Shown here in pieces: positions 8,517 to 16,907 of a stretch of 51,386 nt of DNA (positions within the stretch are counted from its first letter, which is position 1; each line of letters begins with the position of its first letter). Position numbers and translations under genes: made by a program. The stretch covers positions 1-51,386 of the forward strand of contig JAJTBE010000022.1 of assembly GCA_021287065.1 (NCBI GenBank), read 5' to 3'. The notes beneath the pieces were generated by a model. The model did not search any database. It saw only the letters and a list, made by a program, of their open reading frames with translations, and was not told the DNA's origin. The DNA is from Bacillota bacterium (GTDB lineage Bacteria > Vulcanimicrobiota > JAJTBE01).

Positions 8517-9773
8517 TTAATTTCGATTTTTCTCAGGCTTTTCCTCTGATTTTTGCTTCTTTTCTCCGAGACACCAAACATATTTGTCTTCACACCCGAA
8601 AACAATCCGGTTTTCAGTAAGGGCGGGAGACGAAAGGATGGGGCCTGCTGTTCCGAATTTCCAGAGGAGTCTGCCGTCCGCGTTCAGGGCATAAAGATGG
8701 CAGTCATCGGAACCGATGTAAATTCTTCCGGTTTTATCCACTGCCGGGGATGATTCGATACTTTTTCCGGTTTTGAATGTCCAGACAGGTTTACCGTCTT
8801 TGTTCAGACAATAGACAAAGTTGTCCCTGCATCCGAAAATGATTCTGCCCGTTTTGTCCTGAGCTGCTGAGGATGTTATTCCCCCGCCGGTTTTGAACTT
8901 CCATTTCAGTTTCAAATCCTGATCAAGACAGAAAAAATCACCGGCAGAATTTCCAATATATATATTCCCTGATTCATCGACAGCAGGACTGGCATAAACC
9001 GGGGAGCCGGTTTCAAATTTTCCGGTTATGCTACCGTCGGTTTTGACTGAATAAATATTCCCATCACCGGAACCGATAAAAATTCTGTCGTTAAAAACCG
9101 CCGGTGAAGACTGAATTTCGTAATCGCCGGTTCCCACAGGGGTGTTCCATAAAACTGAACCATCAGGGGAAAAACATCTGAGAATCCCTTTTCTTCCTGA
9201 AATTATAATGTTTCCGTTTTCTGTCAATACAGGAGAGGAGCAAATCCAGTCCTCCATATCGGATTTAAAAATAATTCCGCCCGTTGGTTCAAACACATAA
9301 AAAAAACCATCCATACTGCCGGCTGCAATAAATTTTTGGGTAACAAGGGGGCTGGAGACCACTGATTCATGGGTTTTTATCAGAGCCTGACCTTTTCCGA
9401 CGGGCTGAATTGTGTAAATACATCCGTCATGGGAGCCGATTATTACATTTCCATCGGAAGAAACCGAAGGGGAAGACATAAATTCGTGCCTGCCTTTAAA
9501 TTTCCAGAGAAGGACAGGGTCGGAAACGCCTTCTGCATAAGGGGCTAAGCCTGTGTTTCGGGAATTTCCCCTGAATTTATACCAGCTTGATGCTTCAGCA
9601 TGAGCATGATTAGGGGAAGAATCCGAAGAAACGGGCATCACTGGAGAGAGGTTCTGATTTTTCGGATTTTCGCCTGAAGTTTTATTCCGTTCCGTACAGG
9701 AAGCGGCAACACAAATAATAAGGGCTGCAAGAAGCACTATTGAGAAGTTCTTTTTGATTTTTCTGAAAAACAT
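8517..9773 (-). CDS. PQQ-like beta-propeller lipoprotein
   Basis: A 418-residue exported protein. The ATG at 9773 has AGGTG nine bases upstream. A lipoprotein signal ends in AASC (cysteine about 26). The mature part is built of about eight repeats of a beta-propeller blade with the pattern SSPAVD-G-IYIGS-D---YALN-DG---WKF-TG, typical of PQQ-repeat/YncE/BamB-like propellers that do not necessarily bind PQQ. No catalytic dehydrogenase signature is visible, so a scaffold or binding role at the envelope is likelier than an enzyme. Several Met/Ser/Pro residues form a linker between the lipid anchor and the propeller. The small coiled-coil gene follows after 25 bp. Confidence 0.88.
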   Translation of the reverse strand: MFFRKIKKNFSIVLLAALIICVAASCTERNKTSGENPKNQNLSPVMPVSSDSSPNHAHAEASSWYKFRGNSRNTGLAPYAEGVSDPVLLWKFKGRHEFMSSPSVSSDGNVIIGSHDGCIYTIQPVGKGQALIKTHESVVSSPLVTQKFIAAGSMDGFFYVFEPTGGIIFKSDMEDWICSSPVLTENGNIIISGRKGILRCFSPDGSVLWNTPVGTGDYEIQSSPAVFNDRIFIGSGDGNIYSVKTDGSITGKFETGSPVYASPAVDESGNIYIGNSAGDFFCLDQDLKLKWKFKTGGGITSSAAQDKTGRIIFGCRDNFVYCLNKDGKPVWTFKTGKSIESSPAVDKTGRIYIGSDDCHLYALNADGRLLWKFGTAGPILSSPALTENRIVFGCEDKYVWCLGEKKQKSEEKPEKNRN

Positions 9774-9943
9774 GAATGAATTCACCTGAATTTAACGGGA
9801 AAGAGTGGAAAATTCCGCAGAAAAGCTGCTTTGCTGAAACAGGTTTAAAAGGACCCGATATAAGATTAAGCCCGGATGGGAGCCGGATTTTTCCGTTTTA
9901 ACCCAACCGGGACTATACTTCTGCAAAAAATACTTTAGCAGGA

Positions 9944-11134
9944 CTAATACTTAACCTGCCTTATTACCTTGCCTTCGCCGTCTTTCCAGACTTCTTCCTT
10001 AACATTGCCTATATCGTCATAAGTCAGGGTCTGGATTGTTTCCACAACCATATTTTCATCAAGCATTTCGGTTTTTGTCACTTTTTCATCTGCATCCACT
10101 TCGTAACGGAAAGCGCTCATTACTCTGCCGGATTTACTCTGCCAGCTTTTCTGTTTCAGAATTCCCCTTTCGTCATATTCGAAATGGAAAGCGCCGTCGA
10201 AAATGTTGTTGGCGTCGAATCTTTCTTCGGTGCAGATTTCACCGCTTTCATCATACTTATAGACAAGCCTTTTTATGGGCTTTCCGGCAGGGTCGAACCA
10301 GGCTTCCTCTATCTGTCGGGGCGGATCGGTTGTGAGATCGAATGCGGTTCTGATAGAGTAGAAGAGCCTTCCTTCACGATCGTATTCCGCTCTTTCCTTC
10401 ATCAGGCCCGTCTCGCCGTCGTATGAGTAACGGTGGATATTTTCGATTTTTCCGTATCTGTCAACCCAGACAGCTTCCATGAGTTTGTCGCCGTCCTGGT
10501 CGTAAAAATAGACACGGGTTGTGGGTTTAGAAAACTCCTGTTCGTATTTCTGGAATTTGATCACTCTGCCAAGTTCATCATAAAAATGATCCTGATGGAT
10601 ATGAGGGACTCTTCCGGGAGTAAATTCGTGAATGCCCACAATATGTCCGTAATCGTCGAGTTTACCGGTTTTAAAGTGTTTTACACTTTTAATTTTTTCA
10701 TCCACACCTTTGATGAATTCGGCAATTTTCCTGACTCCCGGATTCTCTTCGGGTTTACGGAAGGTCAGATGTTTGTAAACTTTTTCCTTCGGAGGTTCCG
10801 GTTTTATTTCCGGTTCAGTTTCTGCGGTTGTTTCCTCTGATGCAGCCGGTTCATCTGCAGACTCTTCCTGTATGGTTTCTTCCGCCTGAGCCTCTGAAGA
10901 CTGATTTATTTCATCATCAGACTGAACCTCTCCGGCATCTTCCTGAGAAATTGTTTCTTCTGATTTTTCCTCAGCTTCTTCTTCCAGTTCTGGGTCGGGA
11001 CTAAAAACCGCAGCAGTTTTCATAAGTGCTGCAAAGCGGGCGGCCGTGGGACCTGCCGGTTTTGCAAGCCCCTGTGCAGGTGCAAAAGCCAAAGGCTCTG
11101 ATTTTTTTTTGTTTTCGTCCTGAGAAAATTCCAT
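9944..11134 (-). CDS. Acidic protein with YD-like repeats
   Basis: A 396-residue protein without signal peptide or membrane segment. Residues about 45-115 are an acidic low-complexity tract rich in Glu, Ser and Ala. From residue about 130 onward there are repeated short strands of the form YDELGRVIKFQKYE, YDREGRLFYSIR, YDESGEICTEERFD and YDDIGNVKEEVW, resembling the YD repeats of RHS/teneurin proteins, but without the hyperconserved RHS core or a toxin tip. A GGGAGG sequence lies 24 bp upstream of this ATG, too far to be a normal ribosome site, so the start is uncertain. It follows the radical SAM gene by 69 bp, probably in the same operon. Confidence 0.78.
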   Translation of the reverse strand: MEFSQDENKKKSEPLAFAPAQGLAKPAGPTAARFAALMKTAAVFSPDPELEEEAEEKSEETISQEDAGEVQSDDEINQSSEAQAEETIQEESADEPAASEETTAETEPEIKPEPPKEKVYKHLTFRKPEENPGVRKIAEFIKGVDEKIKSVKHFKTGKLDDYGHIVGIHEFTPGRVPHIHQDHFYDELGRVIKFQKYEQEFSKPTTRVYFYDQDGDKLMEAVWVDRYGKIENIHRYSYDGETGLMKERAEYDREGRLFYSIRTAFDLTTDPPRQIEEAWFDPAGKPIKRLVYKYDESGEICTEERFDANNIFDGAFHFEYDERGILKQKSWQSKSGRVMSAFRYEVDADEKVTKTEMLDENMVVETIQTLTYDDIGNVKEEVWKDGEGKVIRQVKY

Positions 11135-11203
11135 ATTCTTTGCCAGCCCGACAGCCGGCTTCCTCCCTTCCGTATTTGGGGTATATGTAAAGTTAAAAAG
11201 AAA

Positions 11204-13078
11204 TCACCAGGTTTGAAGATGTTTCTGGAATGCCTGTTCCACCTTGAAATCCTGCACAAAATCTTTTCCATGTTTTACCAGATACAAATGAATGTTCTCC
11301 CTGTATCTGAGATAAAACCACAGTGAATGCTCATAGGCTTCGGCACATTTATCAGTGCAGATTTTCATCATTTCATCAATTTCCTTGTCGGTAAGGCCCC
11401 CTTTTGATGAATAATGAAGATTTGTGGACAATTCCTCAGAATCTTCGACTATGTCAAAAATTCCATATTTTTGTGCATCAAGATACAGAAGGCTATGCCT
11501 TCCCAAAGTGAAAACAGATCTGCCGTAAGAGTGAATTTTATCCTTATGTTCGATTATGGAATCGATGGTTTCCATAGCTTCATCCCTTGTTTCTGTAGGG
11601 AATCCGAAGAATATGTAGGCAAAATTCCATATGCCGGTGTCGCTTGAATTCTTCAGAATATCATACCGCCGGTCCAAATCGACGCCTTTATTGATCAGTT
11701 CATTAATGCGCCTGTTTCCCGATTCGTATCCCCACAGAACCATAGACAAGCCTGATTTGTGAAGGAGTTCGAGCATATCTTTGTTAAAGGACTCTTCAAG
11801 TCTGCCGTTGCAGAACCAGAATACATCAAGCTTTTCATCAATAAGCCTTTGTGCCATCTGCTTCATATATGCGGGGTGGATGGATTCGTCTATGAATTCG
11901 AAGTGGCGGATTCCGAACTTTTCTTTCATATGGCGCATTTCCTCAAGCATTCTGTCGAGAGGTTTTATGTCCTTATGAATGCCAAAATCGGTGTCGCAGA
12001 ATGTGCATTTGCCCCAGTAGCAGCCTTTGCTGGACTGAAGGCAGCCAACGATTTCAGGGGTGAAGTAAAGTTCCATGGGCAAGCCGGTGAAATCCTGAAA
12101 AGAAAGGTTTTCCATTTTTTCAGGCATATCCTCATAGCTGAATTTTACAGTTTTGTCTTTTTCATCGTAATAAAGAATGTTTGGCACACGGGAAAGGTCT
12201 CTTCCGCCTTTCAGTTCGTCAACAAACATTATGGTCCGTTTTTCACCTTCCCCCATTGCCAGAGTATGACAGAAAGTTTCAAAAAATTCAGGCCGACTCA
12301 TCAAAGCTTCTTTCACCCTGCTGAAGAAATTGCCTCCGATATTGACAACACAGCCTGCAGGAGCTTTTCTCTTCAGATGTCCCGCAAGGGTCAGGCCCGG
12401 CAGAACCTGGGAGAATGAATTTATCGAAACGCCGATTAAATCAGGCTTTTCTTCGAGAAGCTGATCTGCAGCAACTTCCATAAATTCATAGAACATATTG
12501 CCTTTCGGACTTGTGGCGTTTTCTATGAGGCTATGCGTTACAAGCATACTCATTGGGTGTTCGAAACCGTTGAATGACAATTTCGACGGGTGATAAGGAA
12601 GTGAAATCAACTCCAGAGCTTTGTCGATGGTGTAAAAAGCATCAACAAGGAGGTGTGGGTTGTAGAACCTTCTGGCGTCCCGAAGTGTTTCCTTGGCATC
12701 CAGAATAATGGAAGGCAGCTTTTCGGCAAGTGAACCGATGTTTTTAAAATATTCGTCAATTGCCATAAAGCGCATAGCTTCAAGCTGAAACTCAAAGGAT
12801 TGATCCTGCATCAGAGTTTTCAGCATAACCTGTGTGGAAAGAAAAGTATAATCAACCTTAATCTTATCCAGAGTTGTTCTGAGAAATTCCGGACTCAGAA
12901 CATGTTCGTAGTATTCCACATTGAGGTCCCTGAGCAGAACTTTATAACCATGTTTTCTCAAATGCCCTGCAATGGATGAAATGGCAAAATGAGGGTTCTG
13001 AGGCGTCCACTGGGGTGGGAATACAAGAAGAGTGGTAAATTCTTTTTCCGGATTGTGAACTGCTTCTTCTGCGTTCAT
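11204..13078 (-). CDS. B12-binding-type radical SAM protein
   Basis: A 624-residue cytoplasmic enzyme of the class that couples a cobalamin-binding-like N-terminal Rossmann domain to a radical SAM barrel. The N-terminal segment (LLVFPPQWTPQNPHFAISS, then AGHLRKHGYKV) and the KPDLIGVSI strand are typical; the DxHxxG cobalamin ligand motif is absent, as in many of this group. The iron-sulfur cysteines are C353, C358 and C361 (GCYWGKCTFCD), a CX4CX2C spacing instead of the usual CX3CX2C. A long insertion (residues 60-210) separates the first strand from the rest of the Rossmann domain. The SAM-binding GYESGN segment and FGFPTETRDEA follow. The reaction is unknown. It lies between a small coiled-coil gene and the YD-repeat gene. 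Confidence 0.88.
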   Translation of the reverse strand: MNAEEAVHNPEKEFTTLLVFPPQWTPQNPHFAISSIAGHLRKHGYKVLLRDLNVEYYEHVLSPEFLRTTLDKIKVDYTFLSTQVMLKTLMQDQSFEFQLEAMRFMAIDEYFKNIGSLAEKLPSIILDAKETLRDARRFYNPHLLVDAFYTIDKALELISLPYHPSKLSFNGFEHPMSMLVTHSLIENATSPKGNMFYEFMEVAADQLLEEKPDLIGVSINSFSQVLPGLTLAGHLKRKAPAGCVVNIGGNFFSRVKEALMSRPEFFETFCHTLAMGEGEKRTIMFVDELKGGRDLSRVPNILYYDEKDKTVKFSYEDMPEKMENLSFQDFTGLPMELYFTPEIVGCLQSSKGCYWGKCTFCDTDFGIHKDIKPLDRMLEEMRHMKEKFGIRHFEFIDESIHPAYMKQMAQRLIDEKLDVFWFCNGRLEESFNKDMLELLHKSGLSMVLWGYESGNRRINELINKGVDLDRRYDILKNSSDTGIWNFAYIFFGFPTETRDEAMETIDSIIEHKDKIHSYGRSVFTLGRHSLLYLDAQKYGIFDIVEDSEELSTNLHYSSKGGLTDKEIDEMMKICTDKCAEAYEHSLWFYLRYRENIHLYLVKHGKDFVQDFKVEQAFQKHLQTW

Positions 13079-13111
13079 TTATTCCGCCGCCGTTTCGCTT
13101 ATATTTGTTTG

Positions 13112-13387
13112 TCAGGATATTTTCTTCAGCTTGCCTTCTTTTTCAAGTTTCTGGCAATGCGCCACAAATGCCGCAAGTTCATCAATTATCGGCAGCATTT
13201 TGTTCATACGGATATGTTCGATTTCCTTATAAATCTCCGTAGTTCTCTTTGATGCCGATACTGTGGCGTCTTTTGAACCGTACATCCTTATGTCAAGAAG
13301 TTCCTGCTGTAGTTTTTTTTCTTCTTCCATATGCTCATTGAACAGTTTGATCTTTTCAATGACTTCTTCTTTTGTGAACATCTTCAT
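13112..13387 (-). CDS. Small coiled-coil protein upstream of radical SAM gene
   Basis: A 91-residue, all-helical soluble protein with two charged helices (EEVIEKIKLFNEHMEEEKKL and EIYKEIEHIRMNKMLPII) separated by a short Ser/Thr-rich loop. It ends QKLEKEGKLKKIS. A GGAG lies about 12 bases before the ATG. The family is not recognised and there is no Cys-rich or leader-core pattern that would mark it as a RiPP precursor. It ends 33 bp before the radical SAM gene and is probably translated from the same mRNA, so it may be a partner or accessory subunit; that is inference from position only. Confidence 0.7.
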   Translation of the reverse strand: MKMFTKEEVIEKIKLFNEHMEEEKKLQQELLDIRMYGSKDATVSASKRTTEIYKEIEHIRMNKMLPIIDELAAFVAHCQKLEKEGKLKKIS

Positions 13388-13415
13388 AAAGGCTCACGCT
13401 CCGATTCGATACATG

Positions 13416-13444
13416 TTGAAATTATCTTATCCATGAGGTAAAAA
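13416..13444 (+). promoter_or_regulatory. Candidate sigma-70 promoter for the nucleotidyltransferase gene
   Basis: TTGAAA, a 17 bp spacer, then TAAAAA, located 87 bp before the TTG start at 13531. The -35 box matches the consensus at five of six positions, the -10 at four of six. The match could be by chance in AT-rich DNA. Confidence 0.4.
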
Positions 13445-13530
13445 AATCCTCCAAAGACACAAAACAACAAGGGATAGAAGATAATTCCGGCGAAAGGGTT
13501 TATTTATCAATAAAATAACCGGAGGATCCC

Positions 13531-14598
13531 TTGAAAGCTGTAGTTCTCGTGGGCGGCGAAGGAACAAGACTGCGCCCTCTCACATACGATTTACCAAAGC
13601 CTATGGTGCCCATTTGCGGCAAACCTTTTATGCAGTATCAGCTCGAATTAATGAAAGATCACGGAATAGACGAAGTAATATTTTCTCTTGGGTATAAATC
13701 CTCAGCTTTTGAAGAATATTTTGGCGACGGTGCGGGTTTTGGAATGAAAATTCATTATATAGTGGAAGACTCGCCCCTTGGAACAGCCGGAGCTATTAAA
13801 AATGTGGAACATCTTCTTGATGATTCATCTTTTCTCGTATTCAACGGCGATATTCTTTCACGGATGAACCTGACTGAAATAATGAATTTTCATAAAGAAA
13901 AAAAATCTGCCTGCACAATAGTGCTGACACCTGTTGATGACCCTACTATGTATGGAGTTGTTGAGCTGGACAGCAATTCAGGAATAGTAAATTTCACCGA
14001 AAAACCGAAAAAAGAAGAAGTGCGCTCGAACCTTATCAACGCTGGGCTTTACATACTGGAGCCGGGAATTCTGAAAAGGATGGAACCTGCCAGAAAATAC
14101 TCCATCGAAAGGGAGATTTTCCCCGCAATGCTCGCCGATAAAGAGCCAATGTTCGGTTACAGCTACTCAGGATACTGGATGGATATCGGCACACCTTTCA
14201 AATATCTCAGCTCGAACCATGACACTCTGACCGGAAAAATGCCTGTGGATCTGAACCACCGGGAAGGAATTGTTTACGGCAAAAATACGGATATCAGCAC
14301 AAACGCTGTCCTGACAGCTCCCCTGTGGATAGGAGATAATGTAATTATTAAAAGCGGAGCAAAAATCGAAGGGCCTGCAGTTATCGATAGAGGATGCATA
14401 ATCGGCGAAAAGACTAAGATTTCCGGCGCTCTTCTGTGGGAAAAGACAAAAACCGGAAACGGTTGCATTCTTGACTCCTGCCTAATCGGAAGAGACTGCA
14501 ATCTCGGCGATAATGTAAAAATAGGAAAACTGGCAGTGATAGGAAGCTGCAATATTATTGAAAAAGACAGGATAATTGAAGCTGAGACCTGTATTTAG
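13531..14598 (+). CDS. NDP-sugar pyrophosphorylase (mannose-1-phosphate guanylyltransferase-like)
   Basis: Nucleotidyltransferase that joins a sugar-1-phosphate to an NTP to give an activated sugar for glycan synthesis, in the cytoplasm. The N-terminal domain shows the signature GGEGTRLRPLTYDLPKPMVP, with GKPFMQYQLE and VFNGDIL, the metal-binding aspartate region. The C-terminal third (from about residue 245) is a left-handed beta-helix of hexapeptide repeats (IIKSGAKIEGPAVIDRGCII). This two-domain layout fits GDP-mannose- or glucose-1-phosphate-type enzymes; the substrate cannot be settled from sequence alone. The start is TTG, with GGAGGAT directly upstream at good spacing. It is monocistronic, with a strong terminator at 14714. 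Confidence 0.9.
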   Translation: MKAVVLVGGEGTRLRPLTYDLPKPMVPICGKPFMQYQLELMKDHGIDEVIFSLGYKSSAFEEYFGDGAGFGMKIHYIVEDSPLGTAGAIKNVEHLLDDSSFLVFNGDILSRMNLTEIMNFHKEKKSACTIVLTPVDDPTMYGVVELDSNSGIVNFTEKPKKEEVRSNLINAGLYILEPGILKRMEPARKYSIEREIFPAMLADKEPMFGYSYSGYWMDIGTPFKYLSSNHDTLTGKMPVDLNHREGIVYGKNTDISTNAVLTAPLWIGDNVIIKSGAKIEGPAVIDRGCIIGEKTKISGALLWEKTKTGNGCILDSCLIGRDCNLGDNVKIGKLAVIGSCNIIEKDRIIEAETCI

Positions 14599-14666
14599 CT
14601 GTTTAACGTGATTTGAAGGAAACAGAACGGACATTTTCCACGCTTTTTTATAAAACTCAATGTTTT

Positions 14667-14684
14667 TTCCGGAATTATCCGGAA
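14667..14684. repeat. Perfect short inverted repeat TTCCGGA-ATTA-TCCGGAA
   Basis: Seven-base-pair arms with a four-base loop, 69 bp after the nucleotidyltransferase stop. It is not followed by a T run, so it may be a processing or pausing hairpin or a protein-binding site. It lies ahead of the clear terminator at 14714. Confidence 0.5.
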
Positions 14685-14713
14685 TAGACAGAGTATTTAC
14701 CCAAAAACCAATG

Positions 14714-14751
14714 AGCCGGATGAGATTGAAATGATCAATCCGGCTTTTTTA
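14714..14751 (+). terminator. Rho-independent terminator after the nucleotidyltransferase gene
   Basis: AGCCGGAT and ATCCGGCT form an eight-base-pair stem around a 16-base loop, followed directly by TTTTTTA. It ends the rightward transcript 115 bp after the stop at 14598, facing the leftward dxr operon. Confidence 0.85.
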
Positions 14752-15014
14752 TTGTAATGTCGGTGTTTTTGGGATATATGATTTAAAACGGAGGTGGAGT
14801 TTTTTGTCTATTCGGACAGAAAACCGGGCGGATCCGACAAAAAAGTCTGGCGGATCCGACATCAGAATTACTCCTTCGGAACTATGGAAAGAATCCGGAT
14901 TAAGGTGCAAAATAGAATCAATAGGTAATAAATGTTACCTAATTACATAGATAAAAACCAAAACGAACATCGGCAGACGATGAGGACCCGGGAGGGATGA
15001 AATATGGACGGGGA

Positions 15015-16151
15015 TTAAACAGCCGCTGCTTCCCTTGCAAAACGATCAGCTTCGAGAAGATCCTCAAGGGCTGGATTTTTAATCAGCCTGTGGGTGCTCA
15101 TTGCTTTGTGGATTAATCTGGGAATATCCATAAACCGGATTTTATCCTGAAGGAACATCTCAACAGCCACTTCGTTGGCTCCGTTGAGTACTGCAGGCAT
15201 GGTTCCCCCTTCTGCAATGGCATCGAAGGCATACTGAAGACATCTGAAGACGTCAAGCCTTGGTTCTTCAAAAGTCAGAGTGCCGATTTGAGCGAAGTCC
15301 GTTTTGACATACGCAGCGGGAAGTCTGCCCGGATAAGTGAGAGCATACTGGATTGGGATACGCATATCCGGTTTTGACATCTGTGCGATGACGGAACCGT
15401 CAATGAATTCGACCATAGAATGGACTACAGACTGGGGATGGACAAGAACTTTAATTTTTGAGGGATGAACGCCGAAAAGCCAGCAGGCTTCGATTACTTC
15501 AAAGCCTTTGTTCATCATTGTCGAGGAGTCTATAGTAACTTTTTTACCCATATTCCAGGTGGGATGCCGTAGGGCGTCGGCTGCGGTTTTGGTTTCAAGC
15601 TCTTCTTCAGGAAGTTTTCTGAAGGGACCGCCTGAGGAAGTAAGGAGGATTCGCGCCGCCTCCCTGATGTTTTCACCATTGAGGCACTGGAATATGGCAG
15701 AGTGCTCGCTGTCTATGGGCAAAATGGGGAGTCCCCTGTCAGCGGCAGCTTTCATAACCAGTTCACCACCGACCACAAGGGTTTCCTTATTAGCCAGGGC
15801 TATGGTTTTACCCGATTCGATGGCTCTGAGCGTGGGGAGAAGCCCGGAAATACCCACAAGTGCTACTACTGCAACATCTGCATCTATTGAGGCGAGTTCG
15901 GTTACGCCGGCTGAGCCTGAGAGAATCTGAATACCGGTTCCGGCAAGAGCTTCAGTCAGTGCAGGCAGATGCTTTTCATCGCCTATGGCGGCATATTTCA
16001 CGCCGAATTTCACAGCCTGCCGTGCAAGGAGCTGCCATGAACTCTGGGCTGCAATGCCCTCAACTTTATATAAATCAGGATAGTTTTCAACTATTTCAAG
16101 GGTCTGGGTTCCGATGGATCCCGTTGAGCCGAGAATGACTAATCTTTTCAT
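15015..16151 (-). CDS. dxr: 1-deoxy-D-xylulose-5-phosphate reductoisomerase (Dxr/IspC)
   Basis: Second step of the MEP pathway: converts DXP to MEP with NADPH and a divalent metal. Length 378 is normal. The NADPH-binding GSTGSIG is at residues 8-14; the substrate/metal region shows LANKETLVVGG, PIDSEHSAIFQ, LTSSGGPFR, the lid HPTWNMGKKVTIDSSTMMNKG and FEVIEACWLFG. The C-terminal helical domain (AVLNGANEVAVEMFL) is intact. GGAGAAAAA precedes the ATG. It is the last gene of a leftward operon with a LolA-like protein (25 bp upstream), a histidine phosphatase and a phosphoribosyltransferase-like protein. cdsA and the RseP protease gene, frequent neighbours of dxr, are not here. Confidence 0.97.
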   Translation of the reverse strand: MKRLVILGSTGSIGTQTLEIVENYPDLYKVEGIAAQSSWQLLARQAVKFGVKYAAIGDEKHLPALTEALAGTGIQILSGSAGVTELASIDADVAVVALVGISGLLPTLRAIESGKTIALANKETLVVGGELVMKAAADRGLPILPIDSEHSAIFQCLNGENIREAARILLTSSGGPFRKLPEEELETKTAADALRHPTWNMGKKVTIDSSTMMNKGFEVIEACWLFGVHPSKIKVLVHPQSVVHSMVEFIDGSVIAQMSKPDMRIPIQYALTYPGRLPAAYVKTDFAQIGTLTFEEPRLDVFRCLQYAFDAIAEGGTMPAVLNGANEVAVEMFLQDKIRFMDIPRLIHKAMSTHRLIKNPALEDLLEADRFAREAAAV

Positions 16152-16176
16152 TTTTTCTCCTTAGAGAGCCTTTGAA

Positions 16177-16848
16177 TTACTTACTTTCCGGGGATTTGTT
16201 AATAAATTCATCCACAGGGACATTCAGTTCGTATGACTGATATTCAATGACTCCTGTTGCACTGAATTTTGGAAAACTGAAATCCACTTTCTGTTTATCC
16301 GGCAGAGCAAATCCTCTGACAACTTTATACGACTGCAGGGAAGTTATGGAAGCATCATTCTGGTAAAAAACCCTTGATTTGGGTATGAGCATGCTTTCCT
16401 TATCCACCCAGAGCTGGACTCTGACAATTTTACCCGGTTTGCGGGGCGTCAGTTCGAGAAGGAGGCATTTAACCTTGTCTTCGATTTTCTCCTCACCGAG
16501 AACTTTTCCGGAATAGTCTTTTGAATTAAAGCTTCTGGGGACCATATCCTGAAACATACTTTTTCTGTTTTTCAGGATTGCCGGAACAGTGGGAATAACC
16601 ATACGGAGTTTATCGGGTCTTTTATAGTAGAGGAAACCTTTCAGGGGGACTGAAAGCCCCATGCAGTAAACTTTCATACTGAGATCCGATTTGAATGTTT
16701 CAAGACCGGGGTTGACTTTGGCGCTTTTTTCCAGAATCTGTTCATATGTCATTTCCCTGGCGAAGGCATTTCCGACAGAAAAGACGGTAAACGCAAGTAA
16801 TGCCAGAAAAAAGCAAATTCCCGAATACAGGTTTAATCTGCGTAACAT
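16177..16848 (-). CDS. Exported LolA-like outer-membrane lipoprotein-sorting protein
   Basis: A 223-residue protein with a signal peptide cleaved near NAFA-REM. The mature part has the half-barrel features of the LolA/LppX/RseB-like fold: a first helix (MTYEQILEKSAKV), then successive strands such as MKVYCMGLSVPLKGFLYYKRPDK, LLLELTPRKPG, VRVQLWVDKESMLIPKSRVF and a closing SYELNVPVDEFIN. Such proteins carry lipids or lipoproteins across the periplasm. It is longer and more divergent than enterobacterial LolA, so true lipoprotein-sorting activity is not proven. AAGGAGA precedes the ATG. It sits between a histidine phosphatase (59 bp) and dxr (25 bp). Confidence 0.78.
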   Translation of the reverse strand: MLRRLNLYSGICFFLALLAFTVFSVGNAFAREMTYEQILEKSAKVNPGLETFKSDLSMKVYCMGLSVPLKGFLYYKRPDKLRMVIPTVPAILKNRKSMFQDMVPRSFNSKDYSGKVLGEEKIEDKVKCLLLELTPRKPGKIVRVQLWVDKESMLIPKSRVFYQNDASITSLQSYKVVRGFALPDKQKVDFSFPKFSATGVIEYQSYELNVPVDEFINKSPESK

Positions 16849-16907
16849 TGCAGATTATCTCCTTCCTATAACTTCCGTCAGCTATTAATAAACTTTATAA
16901 AACAAAA

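Larger units (their letters stand above)
14599..15014. other. Convergent intergenic region with small repeats
   Basis: No gene is visible in these 416 bp between two converging genes. Besides the inverted repeat at 14667 and the terminator at 14714, it holds a direct repeat GGCGGATCCGACA at 14827-14839 and 14849-14861 (22 bp period, each containing the palindrome CGGATCCG). It also holds a hairpin TAGGTAA/TTACCTA at 14922-14941, which is read by the leftward transcript after dxr. The hairpin lacks a good T run. The 22 bp repeats look like a two-site operator, but no gene starts nearby. Confidence 0.6.

Noticed and set aside
11759-12418. 219-codon frame opposite the radical SAM gene
   Set aside because: Shadow frame; the minus-strand gene carries the iron-sulfur motif.
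13112-13387. RiPP precursor for the neighbouring radical SAM enzyme
   Set aside because: The 91-aa protein is a charged coiled coil with no leader-core layout, Cys-rich core or Gly-Gly site.
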